A program made the position numbers and the translations under genes. From Iodobacter ciconiae (GTDB lineage Bacteria; Pseudomonadota; Gammaproteobacteria; Burkholderiales; Chitinibacteraceae), in assembly GCF_003952345.1 (NCBI RefSeq), contig NZ_CP034433.1:2542001-2606000 (forward strand): a stretch of 64,000 bases of DNA, in the 5' to 3' direction. Positions 8,691-17,091 of this stretch are shown in pieces (the first letter of the stretch is position 1; every line of letters begins with the position of its first letter). The notes under the pieces are model-generated. The model was not told where the DNA came from. It worked only from the letters and a program-made list of their open reading frames with translations, and did no database searches.

Positions 8691-9799
8691 ATCTAATTCC
8701 AATAAAACACCCCGCCAAAATTGTACATATTGTCGAAGCCTTTGGCGCAGGTACACTATCTATGGTCTCGGCGATGGCCAATGCGCAGGCTAAAGACGGC
8801 CATAGCATCACCATTATTCATTCTGTAAGAGAAGAAACGCCGGATAACTGGCGAGCGCTGTTTGCCGAGGCTATCCGCTTTATTCAGCTACCCATGGTAC
8901 GAGCCATTAACCCTGCCGCCGACTGGCGTGCCGGCCGGGCGCTTTATCACTGGCTGCGTGAATTAAAACCCGAAGTGGTGCATATGCATTCATCCAAGGC
9001 CGGTGCGCTGGGGCGAATTGTCAGTCTGTTTATTCGCGGCAATCGTCAGCAGCCAGCACCACGGTGGTTTTTCTCACCCCATGGCCTGTCTTTTTTGCAA
9101 AGAGCTGAAGGGCGTTTAAAAAATACGATTTTCCTGACGGTAGAAAAAATCCTCTCAGAAATTCCGACCACCTTTATCGCCTGCTCACCTTCCGAAGGCG
9201 CAGAAATCCAGCGCCACTTAAGCAGCAATGTGCTGGTGGTGAATAATGCAGTCGACGTGGCGGCCATTCACCCCGCCAAAGGCAATCAAGATATGGTGCG
9301 CATCGGCACCGTGGGGCGGGTCACGCTGGCGCGCAATCCCGAGCTATTTGCCAGCATCGCCAGCCAAGTGGCCCAACCCGGCGTTGAGTTTGTATGGATA
9401 GGTGGCGGCGATGTGGCATCAGAAAAAAACCTGAAAAATGCCAATGTAAAGCTCAGCGGCTGGGTAGACCGCAGCCAAGCTTTAGAGCAGCTGGCAAACC
9501 TGGATATTTATATGCAAACCTCGCGCTGGGAAGGCCTGCCGGTTGCCGTGATCGAAGCCATGGCCGCTGGGCTGCCGGTATTGGCGACCAATGTGGTGGG
9601 TAATAAAGATTTGGTGATAGACGGCGAAAATGGCTATCTGTGCGAAAACAGCAGCGATTTTGTAAAGCATCTGCACACGCTGATAGAAGATCGCAACGCC
9701 CGCCAGCGACTCGGCGCACAGGCAAAGCGCTTTGCTGAAGCGAATTATTCGCTGGATAAGATGATGGCGAGTCTTTATAAGGCTTATGGACTCACTTAG
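8687..9799 (+). CDS. Glycosyltransferase family 4
   Basis: A 370-residue GT-B enzyme. The N-terminal domain has the flexible GAGTLSMVSAMA loop, VHMHSSKAGALGR near residue 100, and the C-terminal domain has IGTVGRVTLARNP near 205 and the E-X7-E signature EGLPVAVIEAMAAGLPVLAT near 285-300. This is the retaining GT4 pattern used in O-antigen and exopolysaccharide assembly. It overlaps the preceding GT2 gene by 4 bp and is followed by repeat copy B before the wbaP-type gene. Substrate unknown. Confidence 0.93.
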   Translation: MNLIPIKHPAKIVHIVEAFGAGTLSMVSAMANAQAKDGHSITIIHSVREETPDNWRALFAEAIRFIQLPMVRAINPAADWRAGRALYHWLRELKPEVVHMHSSKAGALGRIVSLFIRGNRQQPAPRWFFSPHGLSFLQRAEGRLKNTIFLTVEKILSEIPTTFIACSPSEGAEIQRHLSSNVLVVNNAVDVAAIHPAKGNQDMVRIGTVGRVTLARNPELFASIASQVAQPGVEFVWIGGGDVASEKNLKNANVKLSGWVDRSQALEQLANLDIYMQTSRWEGLPVAVIEAMAAGLPVLATNVVGNKDLVIDGENGYLCENSSDFVKHLHTLIEDRNARQRLGAQAKRFAEANYSLDKMMASLYKAYGLT

Positions 9800-9870
9800 G
9801 GCAAGTAAAATCACACATGCGTAAGCCAAATTATTATTTATTTGCAAACAGCGAAAAAACGTTTTAACAG

Positions 9871-10110
9871 CGCTCTCTGCACGGGGCTTTAGAATCCCCT
9901 TGAAGCACGCCGAAGCGAGGCACAAGCGGGCGGGGTTTCGGCGAGGACTGTCTGAGCGAAGCGAGTTCCGCAGCCGCCGCTCGATTGTCCGCAGATGAGG
10001 GGCCTTCGTGCTGATGGGGTCGCCTTCTTTGCTTACTTTCTTGGCGAAGCAAGAAAGTAAGTCCCAGCGGGGATCCCGCACCTAATTCAACGTGCCGAAG
10101 GCACTAAAAA
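9871..10110. repeat. Dispersed structured repeat, copy B
   Basis: Matches copy A from CACGGGGCTTTAGAATCCCC through GTGCCGAAGGCAC-TAAAAA. The main hairpin at 10032-10061 is CTTACTTTCTTG, loop GCGAAG, perfectly paired. It differs from copy A at three paired positions, all compensated. It sits between the GT4 gene and the wbaP-type gene. Confidence 0.85.
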
Positions 10111-10168
10111 CGATTACTTGCGGGATTAACCACCCCACAGATTTTTGCTTTAAACATCAGGAAGTAAA

Positions 10169-11623
10169 ATGAATAAGCATTTACAAGCTGAAAGAGCCAA
10201 ACCTTTATTGGCGCTGGCCGATTTTGCTGCGCTCACGGCGTCTTTTTGCTTAGCGCTGGCCATGCTGAGTTTTTTCCGCCACCACAGAATTGGTGGTGAC
10301 TTTGCCGCCTGGTGGTGGTGGGAAGGCTCACAGCAAAGTACCGCCTTTCTGTTTTTGGCCGTACTAACCGTAGGTAATTTCTGGTGGCGTGGCCATTACA
10401 GCCTGCGCCTGCCCTTTTGGGATGAGCTGCTGGAAATCCTACGCGCCCTGCTTCTGGCTGCGCTGTTAAACGGCATGCTGGTGCTACTGGGTAAATTCAC
10501 GGTTTCGCGCTTTTTATGGCCTATGTCCTGGAGCCTGGCGCTGCTGCTCTTGCCGCTGCTGCGCTCGCAAATGAAAAGCTGGCTGCTGTCTAAAAAGCTG
10601 TGGCAGCTACCCACTGTGATTATCGGCGCCAGCAGCAATGCCATCGACGCCTGCCGTGCCATGCATAGTGAGCGCCAGCTGGGCTTTGAGGTGCAGGCTT
10701 TTTTATCCATCAATAAAAACGATCCAGCCGAGCTGAGCATTGATGGGCAAACCCGGCCAGTGGTGCAGCTTGATGAGACTGGGCTGATTGCATGGCTAGA
10801 TACCCATAATCGCCCGCATGTGGTGGTGGCGGTGGATGAAGACGAGCTGCGCCGTCTTGGGCCGCAAATCGAGCTGCTTTCGCTTAAATATAAAGACATG
10901 CACATCATTCCGCCGATTGCGGGCTTGCCGCTGTTTGGCGTGGTGCCGCACCACTTTTTCAGCCATGAAGTGTTGCTACTGCGCGTGCGTAATAATCTAT
11001 CAGTCAAATCGCTCACCACTTTAAAACGTGCTTTCGATTTATTCGGTGCCAGCGTGGGGCTGCTGCTACTTTCACCACTGCTGCTCTATGTGGCGATTCA
11101 GATTAAACGCCAGGGCGGCCCCGGCAGTCTCTTTTTTGGCCATGTACGTGTCGGCATTAACGGTAAGCCATTTAAATGCTGGAAATTTCGCACCATGGTC
11201 TCCAATAGCCAGGAAGTGCTGGAAAAGCTGCTCGCCAGCAGCAGCGAAGCCCGCGCCGAGTGGGATAAGGACTTTAAACTTAAAAATGATCCGCGCATCA
11301 CGCCGATTGGTGAGTTTTTAAGAAAAACCAGCCTCGATGAAATCCCACAGCTGTGGAATGTCATCAAGGGTGAAATGAGCCTGGTTGGCCCGCGCCCCAT
11401 TATCACCGCCGAGTTGGAGCGCTATGGCGATCATGTGGATTTCTATCTGGAGGCCCGCCCTGGCCTGACCGGGCTGTGGCAGGTATCGGGCCGCAACGAC
11501 ACCACCTACGCCGAACGCGTGGCGCTGGATGCCTGGTATGTAAAAAACTGGAACCTTTGGTATGACGTAGCAATTGTCTGCAAAACCATCAAAACCGTAG
11601 TGAGCGGACGCGGGGCTTATTAA
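10169..11623 (+). CDS. wbaP: Undecaprenyl-phosphate sugar phosphotransferase (WbaP type)
   Basis: A 484-residue polyprenyl-phosphate hexose-1-phosphate transferase. The N-terminal third has four to five hydrophobic spans, a middle cytoplasmic CoA-binding-like domain includes VIIGASSNAIDACRAM, and the C-terminal bacterial sugar transferase domain begins TLKRAFDLFGASVG. That catalytic domain has KCWKFRTM, KLKNDPRITPIGEFLRKTSL, DEIPQLWNV, LVGPRP and ARPGLTGLWQVSGR. Known for the family: moves galactose- or glucose-1-phosphate from UDP-sugar to undecaprenyl phosphate, the first step of O-antigen or capsule repeat-unit assembly at the inner membrane. It would prime the glycan built by the three upstream glycosyltransferases. 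No flippase or polymerase lies in the window. Confidence 0.93.
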   Translation: MNKHLQAERAKPLLALADFAALTASFCLALAMLSFFRHHRIGGDFAAWWWWEGSQQSTAFLFLAVLTVGNFWWRGHYSLRLPFWDELLEILRALLLAALLNGMLVLLGKFTVSRFLWPMSWSLALLLLPLLRSQMKSWLLSKKLWQLPTVIIGASSNAIDACRAMHSERQLGFEVQAFLSINKNDPAELSIDGQTRPVVQLDETGLIAWLDTHNRPHVVVAVDEDELRRLGPQIELLSLKYKDMHIIPPIAGLPLFGVVPHHFFSHEVLLLRVRNNLSVKSLTTLKRAFDLFGASVGLLLLSPLLLYVAIQIKRQGGPGSLFFGHVRVGINGKPFKCWKFRTMVSNSQEVLEKLLASSSEARAEWDKDFKLKNDPRITPIGEFLRKTSLDEIPQLWNVIKGEMSLVGPRPIITAELERYGDHVDFYLEARPGLTGLWQVSGRNDTTYAERVALDAWYVKNWNLWYDVAIVCKTIKTVVSGRGAY

Positions 11624-11679
11624 CGGGTCTTATGCCACTTTTAAACAATATGAACAAAACACTTTTGTAAAGTAATGAG

Positions 11680-11714
11680 ATAGAGAAAACCATCCTACTG
11701 CTGGTTTTCTCTAT
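11680..11714 (+). terminator. Terminator after the wbaP-type gene
   Basis: A perfect 13-bp stem, ATAGAGAAAACCA with TGGTTTTCTCTAT, around a 9-nt loop, followed by TGGTTTTCTTCT. It lies between convergent genes (wbaP-type and pagL-like). The loop and T-rich tail fit a Rho-independent terminator. Confidence 0.65.
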
Positions 11715-11777
11715 TGGTTTTCTTCTCCGTGCCCCAAGTTTTGCCAGGCAACATCCATCATTCGGGACAGTACCTCT

Positions 11778-12323
11778 TTACATTTTAAATCCATACTTCA
11801 ACACAAAAAAATCAGCGCCATAATTGGGTATTTTGATGTCTGTATTCGAACCGCGCTTATACAAAAACATTAAATCTTGCGTTTTTTTCTCACCAAAACG
11901 CACACCTGCTCCCAATTGTTCACCAAATTGAAAAGCCGTACTAAAAGCGCCACCTTTTGCATAATCCGTGCGCGAAAGCACATGCCTGCCGACGCCCGCC
12001 TCAACGAACCACTGTAAATCCTGCTCGGTAGCCGCCCACTCGTAACGAAGCTCCGGTGTAATAAATAACTCACCTGGATTACGATCTCCTCCACGCCACA
12101 CGCCTGCGCCCAGCACCAACCCCGGGCTGGGCTTTCCGGCTGTTCTACTCTCATACCATGACCAGGGTAAATCCGCGCGCCACTCCACTCTAAATAAAGG
12201 GTGCTGTTTTACATTCTGAGGTGGTACACCTTGCACTGTGCTCCCCTGCCACTCAAACGCCTTTGCTCCAGGAACAGTAAATAGAATGCAGATCAGGCCC
12301 AACCAGATGACAAATGCAAACAT
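11778..12323 (-). CDS. PagL-like outer membrane lipid A deacylase homologue, catalytic residues altered
   Basis: A 181-residue protein with a signal peptide (hydrophobic residues 3-20, cleavage likely after GAKA) and alternating beta-barrel strands ending in FVLKYGFKM. GVGRHVLSRTDY, FSTAFQFGEQLGAGVRF and SNTDIKIPNYG follow the acyloxyacyl hydrolase/PagL pattern. In characterised PagL the catalytic set is His-X-Ser plus a Glu twelve residues after the Ser. Here the aligned positions read Arg157, Ser159 and Asp171, so His and Glu seem replaced. It may be inactive or have another role. It is near LPS-type glycan genes, which suits an outer membrane location. Confidence 0.75.
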   Translation of the reverse strand: MFAFVIWLGLICILFTVPGAKAFEWQGSTVQGVPPQNVKQHPLFRVEWRADLPWSWYESRTAGKPSPGLVLGAGVWRGGDRNPGELFITPELRYEWAATEQDLQWFVEAGVGRHVLSRTDYAKGGAFSTAFQFGEQLGAGVRFGEKKTQDLMFLYKRGSNTDIKIPNYGADFFVLKYGFKM

Positions 12324-12434
12324 AGCGAAGCTCCTTATCGGTGGCTTCTTTACAATATAGACACAGCAATCCTTTTATATTTTTCTAGCTGACGTTATCC
12401 TCTGCACAAAGCACATCATTTTCTTAGGAATACC

Positions 12435-13751
12435 ATGCAAGCCGATGAGTTCGTCCAGTCATTTCGCCTGGCCGCCCCCTATATCCATGCCTTCCGCGGC
12501 CGCACTTTTGTAATTGCCTTAGGTGGAGAAGTGGTTCGGGATGGCAAATTTGCCACGATTACCCATGACATCAATTTGCTGACCAGCCTTGGTGTACGCC
12601 TGGTTGTGGTGCACGGTGCACGGCCACAAATTGAAGCCCGTACCGCAGAGCGTGGCCTGGAAACACGCTACCATCACGGCTTACGTATAACGGATGCCCA
12701 GACGTTGGAGTGCGTCATTCAGGCAGTAGGACAGGTAAGAGTAGAAATTGAATCATGGCTCTCAATGGGTCTTGCAAACTCACCCATGGCCAATGCCGAC
12801 ATCCGTGTTTCTGCTGGCAACTTTATTACGGCACAACCCATGGGCATTCGTGACGGCCTGGATCTGATGTATACCGGTGAAGTACGCAAGGTAGACACCA
12901 CGGCGATCCGCTATCGTCTTGATGATGGCGAGCTGGTTCTGCTCTCTACCCTTGGCTATTCACCCACAGGCGAAGTCTTTAATGTGCCGCTTGAAGACGT
13001 CGCCACCAGTGCAGCCATTGCTTTACGTGCTGACAAGCTGATTTTTTTATTAGGCCAGCAAGGTGTGGAAGATTTAGCCGGCGAGCTGCTGACAGAGCTC
13101 ACTGCGTTACAGGCAGACCAGTTTCTGAGCACCCATCCTCACCCGCATGAAGACATCCGCCTTTATCTTCCCTGTGCAATCAAAGCCGTCAGAAGCGGGG
13201 TGGCACGGGCACATCTGGTCAGCCATCATGTGGATGGTGCTCTACTGAAAGAATTATTTACCCACGATGGGATCGGCACCATGGTTTCCCGTGATTCACT
13301 CGAAACTATGCGTGAAGCCACAATTGATGATGTGGGCGGCGTATTGGCGCTAATCGAGCCACTGGAAGACGACGGTGTACTGGTTAAACGCGGACGTGAA
13401 CTGCTGGAGCGTGAAATCCACCGCTACTCGGTACTGGAACACGATAGCAAGATTGTAGGCTGCGTAGCGATGTATCCGTTTCCCCAAAGCCATATGGCAG
13501 AAATGGCCTGTCTGGTGATTCATCCAGACTATCGGGACGCCAATCGGGGAGAACAATTGCTAAAACATATAGAACAGCACGCCAGAAGCCTAGGTGTACG
13601 TGAATTATTTGTATTAACAACACGCACCGCTCATTGGTTTGTAGAGCGCGGTTTTGTCCTGGCAACCGTTGATGCATTACCTATGGAAAGAAAGCAGCTC
13701 TACAATTACCAGAGGCGTTCCAAAGTATTTATTAAACAGCTGAGAAACTAA
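12435..13751 (+). CDS. argA: N-acetylglutamate synthase
   Basis: A 438-residue two-domain enzyme. Residues about 1-280 form an amino acid kinase fold (FRGRTFVIALGGEVV, LVVVHGARPQIEAR, LGYSPTGEVFN) and residues about 290-438 a GNAT acetyltransferase domain (MYPFPQSHMAEMACLVIHPDYRDANRGEQLL; each segment is typical of ArgA). It converts glutamate and acetyl-CoA to N-acetylglutamate, the first step of arginine synthesis, in the cytoplasm and usually under arginine feedback. ATG 12435 follows TTAGGAA. argB lies about 5.5 kb away on the other strand, so these arg genes are scattered. Confidence 0.96.
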   Translation: MQADEFVQSFRLAAPYIHAFRGRTFVIALGGEVVRDGKFATITHDINLLTSLGVRLVVVHGARPQIEARTAERGLETRYHHGLRITDAQTLECVIQAVGQVRVEIESWLSMGLANSPMANADIRVSAGNFITAQPMGIRDGLDLMYTGEVRKVDTTAIRYRLDDGELVLLSTLGYSPTGEVFNVPLEDVATSAAIALRADKLIFLLGQQGVEDLAGELLTELTALQADQFLSTHPHPHEDIRLYLPCAIKAVRSGVARAHLVSHHVDGALLKELFTHDGIGTMVSRDSLETMREATIDDVGGVLALIEPLEDDGVLVKRGRELLEREIHRYSVLEHDSKIVGCVAMYPFPQSHMAEMACLVIHPDYRDANRGEQLLKHIEQHARSLGVRELFVLTTRTAHWFVERGFVLATVDALPMERKQLYNYQRRSKVFIKQLRN

Positions 13752-13789
13752 ATACAACTTGTAAATAAGCTTACGATATTTTAATTACT

Positions 13790-13851
13790 GCTTATTATTG
13801 ATAATAAGCCACTGCCAAATATATATCCCGTTTGGCAGTGTTTAAATTTTT
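13790..13851 (+). terminator. Tandem hairpins / terminator after argA
   Basis: Two consecutive stems: GCTTATTA-TTGA-TAATAAGC at 13790-13809 and CACTGCCAAA / TTTGGCAGTG at 13810-13840, then TTTAAATTTTT. The second has a perfect 10-bp stem and a T-rich tail, as expected for a Rho-independent terminator. Confidence 0.75.
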
Positions 13852-13943
13852 GATCACAATGTATTAGCAAAAAACGATCAAGCGTCCTTATCATGCTGGC
13901 CGTTTGACCTTAAATTAAGCATTCAATTTCACGACAGGCTTGC

Positions 13944-16772
13944 ATGGCATCCCTTCCGTTTTTAAATTCGCTCCGGGCACGTTTAATCGTGGTTAGCACG
14001 CTGGTGCAATGTGCGATTTTGGTCATCCTTTTGCTCAACACATCGAGAGTCTGGTCAGAAATGGCCAACCATGCCACTGAAGTGCGTGTTCAGGAATTAT
14101 CCCGCCTATTGAATGCAGCCTTTGCCGCCCCATTGTCTACGGGGAACCTGGCCCAGGCTGCGGACTTACTGGAAGGCATCCGCACCGCCGAAGGTATTGA
14201 CTACATTCTTTTGCTTGATAACAAAAAACAAATTATTGCAGCAAGAGGTTGGGATATCGCCCAGCCGCTTCCCCCCGTTGATAAGCTATCTCAGGAAAAA
14301 AGCCTGCCAACACTTATTCATGCCGTAACACTGATCGAATTTGCAGGTGAGCCTTATGGCGAATTACGTTTTGGTATTTCCACAGAAATTATGCATGGTG
14401 GCGTAAATCAGCTACTCATGCAAAATACCATCACCATGGTTGTCGGCATTTTGCTCTCCGCACTGATGATGAGTATGTTCGGCATCTGGCTAAGCCGCCA
14501 TATTCACCGCCTGATTAAGGCTGCAGAAAATGCGGCTCAGGGCAATTACAATACGGTTGGCCCAACACCCCTGGGCCAGGACGAAATCAGCCGGCTTACT
14601 CGTCGCTTTAATGAAATGACCAGCCTGATCAAAGAGCGCGTCGATTCATTAACAATGAACGAAGAGAAATTCCATACCATCGCCAACTACACCTATAACA
14701 CCGAGCTATGGATCTCCCCTGAAGAAGGGCGCCTGGTCTGGATCAATGACTCGGTCACACGGCTTTCCGGCTACTCTGTCAACGAATGCATGCTATTAGG
14801 CGATTTCCCCCTATCGCTCACCATGCCGGAAGAGCGCACCCGAGTAACTGAAACCCTGAAGCAGGCCCTGGAGCATCGCGGAGTTATTCAGGATTTTGAA
14901 TTCAGAGCTGTCCGCAGGGATGGTCAGCCCTTCTGGGCATCCGTATCCTGGCAGCCCATTTATGACTCTAATGAAAATTATCTGGGCCTGCGGGCCAGTA
15001 TTCGTGATAACAGCGAGTTAAAAGAAGACCGCTTATCGCTAAGAAAAGCTGTTATCGAATTGCGCCAGATTCAGTCCTTGGGTCAAAGCTATTTAGCCCG
15101 TGCCGAATCGGAGAGAGCAAGGCTTACCGCCTTACTTTCCGCCATGCGTTTTGGTGTTTTGTTTGTAGATAATGAAAATCGTGTTGTTTTTCATAACCCT
15201 GCATTCTGCGATTTATGGGGGCTGGGGCAAGGTAATCAGTTACCCGGCAAGCCAATAGGGCAAATTCTGCAAATTGCAGAAAACCGCCCGGCCTTAGGCG
15301 ATATTATTGCCAATTACCTGGAAGAGCTGACGCTATCAGACGATAAAGTCGATTTCGGCGAGCTCAGTATGAATGATGGCAGGGTAATCACCCAGCATGG
15401 TTTCAGAGTACTGGACAGCCAGGGCACAGCCAATGGCCGCATGTGGATTTACGAAGATGTAACACAGCAGCGTGAGCTCTCCGAACATATGATCAAGCTG
15501 GCCGAGCGTGATGCCCTCACCGGGCTTTATAACCGCCACCGCTTTCAACAGGAGCTGGATCGGATGGTATCCGAAGCTGATCGCAAACAAAGCGCCATGG
15601 CCTTGGTTTTCTTTGATCTAGATGAGTTCAAGCACGTAAACGACACTTTCGGCCATGGCGTCGGTGATGATTTACTTAAAAGTATCGCCAAAACTATCGG
15701 TGCCCAGGTGCGCCGCCACGAAGTGTTTTCCCGGCTGGGGGGCGATGAATTTGCAATTTTGGTTCCCGATTGTAATGAATTTGAAGTCAGCAAACTGGCC
15801 GAACGAATTGTCAGCTCCATCTCTCAAATCCCGTTTACAGTAGAAAACCACGTATTGCGGCCCTCTTCATCAGTGGGAGTAGCACTGTTTCCAAATCACG
15901 CCAGCAACTCGCTCGAGCTGGTTGCCCACGCCGATTCAGCGATGTATCAAGCCAAATCAGCGGGCAAATCTACCTGGCGCATGTATCGCCAGGATGCCGA
16001 TCCATCCAGATCAACCATTACCCGCCTCTCATGGAAAGACCGGATTACCGAGGCATTAGAACACGATGGTTTAGAGCTGCATTTCCAGGGAATTTACTAT
16101 CCGGAAACCCGAAAACTAGCCCACTTAGAAGCTTTAGTACGAATGAAAAACATGCAAAAACCTGGTGAAATCATTATGCCGGGTATGTTCATTCCTCATG
16201 CTGAAAAAACCGGAAAAATTATTGATATTGATCGCTGGGTCATTCGTAGCATCATCGAACTACTTGGAAAAAAAGCCAATATTCCATCCATTGCCATTAA
16301 TGTTTCCGGCCGCTCTTTTGATGAGCCGGAAATGCCGGAATATATCAGCCAGCAGCTCAAACACCATAAAGTAGACCCCGCCAGATTATTAGTTGAATTA
16401 ACCGAAACTGCCGCCGTTTCTGATATCCGCGATGCAGAACGCTTTATTGATGCGCTACGTGCCACAGGCTGCACGGTATGCCTCGATGACTTCGGCACAG
16501 GCTTTGCCTCTTTTGCCTATTTAAAACAACTTAAGGCAGATGTGCTTAAAATTGACGGCTTTTTTATTAAAGACTTAATCAGTGATCACGATAGCCAGGT
16601 TTTTGTGCGTGGTATGGTGAGCATGGCGCATGAAATGGGCAAAACAACAATTGCAGAATTTGTTGAAAACGAAGAAATCTTTAATATGCTGCTTGAATTG
16701 GGCATTGATCAAGTACAAGGCTATTACCTGGATAAACCCATGAAAGACCATCCGGGATTGAATATTATTTAA
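13944..16772 (+). CDS. Membrane GGDEF/EAL cyclic-di-GMP protein with HAMP and PAS domains
   Basis: A 942-residue protein. Transmembrane helix one at about 14-32, a periplasmic sensor loop, helix two at about 155-178, a HAMP domain to about 232, PAS one around 245-360 (with PAC-like FRAVRRDGQPFWASVSW), PAS two around 395-510, GGDEF (DALTGLYNRHRF, then RLGGDEFAIL) and EAL at the C-terminus (LEALVRM, INVSGRSF, ELTETAAVSD, DDFGTGFASF, LKIDGFFIK, QGYYLDKP). Active-site motifs of both catalytic domains are present, so synthesis and hydrolysis of c-di-GMP are both possible. The inhibitory RXXD site before GGDEF reads RRHE, so product feedback may be weak. Monocistronic by appearance. Confidence 0.95.
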   Translation: MASLPFLNSLRARLIVVSTLVQCAILVILLLNTSRVWSEMANHATEVRVQELSRLLNAAFAAPLSTGNLAQAADLLEGIRTAEGIDYILLLDNKKQIIAARGWDIAQPLPPVDKLSQEKSLPTLIHAVTLIEFAGEPYGELRFGISTEIMHGGVNQLLMQNTITMVVGILLSALMMSMFGIWLSRHIHRLIKAAENAAQGNYNTVGPTPLGQDEISRLTRRFNEMTSLIKERVDSLTMNEEKFHTIANYTYNTELWISPEEGRLVWINDSVTRLSGYSVNECMLLGDFPLSLTMPEERTRVTETLKQALEHRGVIQDFEFRAVRRDGQPFWASVSWQPIYDSNENYLGLRASIRDNSELKEDRLSLRKAVIELRQIQSLGQSYLARAESERARLTALLSAMRFGVLFVDNENRVVFHNPAFCDLWGLGQGNQLPGKPIGQILQIAENRPALGDIIANYLEELTLSDDKVDFGELSMNDGRVITQHGFRVLDSQGTANGRMWIYEDVTQQRELSEHMIKLAERDALTGLYNRHRFQQELDRMVSEADRKQSAMALVFFDLDEFKHVNDTFGHGVGDDLLKSIAKTIGAQVRRHEVFSRLGGDEFAILVPDCNEFEVSKLAERIVSSISQIPFTVENHVLRPSSSVGVALFPNHASNSLELVAHADSAMYQAKSAGKSTWRMYRQDADPSRSTITRLSWKDRITEALEHDGLELHFQGIYYPETRKLAHLEALVRMKNMQKPGEIIMPGMFIPHAEKTGKIIDIDRWVIRSIIELLGKKANIPSIAINVSGRSFDEPEMPEYISQQLKHHKVDPARLLVELTETAAVSDIRDAERFIDALRATGCTVCLDDFGTGFASFAYLKQLKADVLKIDGFFIKDLISDHDSQVFVRGMVSMAHEMGKTTIAEFVENEEIFNMLLELGIDQVQGYYLDKPMKDHPGLNII

Positions 16773-16778
16773 ATATAG

Positions 16779-16830
16779 AAAACCCAAATCTTAAACTACG
16801 GCGTTTCACGGAGAAAAACAGGATTTGAAT
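16779..16830. repeat. Half copy of the MITE-like element
   Basis: Begins AAAACCCAAATCTTAAAC and continues GTTTCACGGAGAAAAACAGG, matching the left arm of the element at 5011. The right arm is absent. It starts 7 bp after the stop of the GGDEF/EAL gene. Confidence 0.6.
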
Positions 16831-16888
16831 TAAGATAATTGAATAGGCTTTAAATACTTTCAAACCCTGTTATCTATTATTTTGCACT

Positions 16889-17079
16889 GATCGTGGCATG
16901 GAGCTTTAAATCTCCCCTTGAAACACGCCGGAGTGAGGAACAAACGGGGCGGGGTTTCGGCCAGGGAGTGAGGCAGCGAGCCAATCCCGCCTGCCGCCGG
17001 CTCGATTGTCCACAGCCCAGGGGCCTTCCTGTTTCGTGGGGCGGCCTTCTTTGCTTACTTTCTTGGCGAAGCAGAAATA
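16889..17079. repeat. Dispersed structured repeat, copy C (truncated)
   Basis: Matches copies A and B from the GGAGCTTTAAATCTCCCCTTG start through GGGGCGGCCTTCTTTGCTTACTTTCTTGGCGAAG (read in parts), then stops. The second arm of the hairpin is CAGAAATAAG instead of CAAGAAAGTAAG, so it has lost an A and a G, and the tail hairpins are missing. The truncated end runs directly into the GGAAG ribosome-binding site of the LysE-type gene. Confidence 0.8.
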
Positions 17080-17091
17080 AGGAAGAATCCC

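Noticed and set aside
9482..10081. A 199-codon minus-strand frame through repeat copy B and the GT4 gene
   Set aside because: It overlaps a well-supported glycosyltransferase in another frame and owes its length to the repeat.
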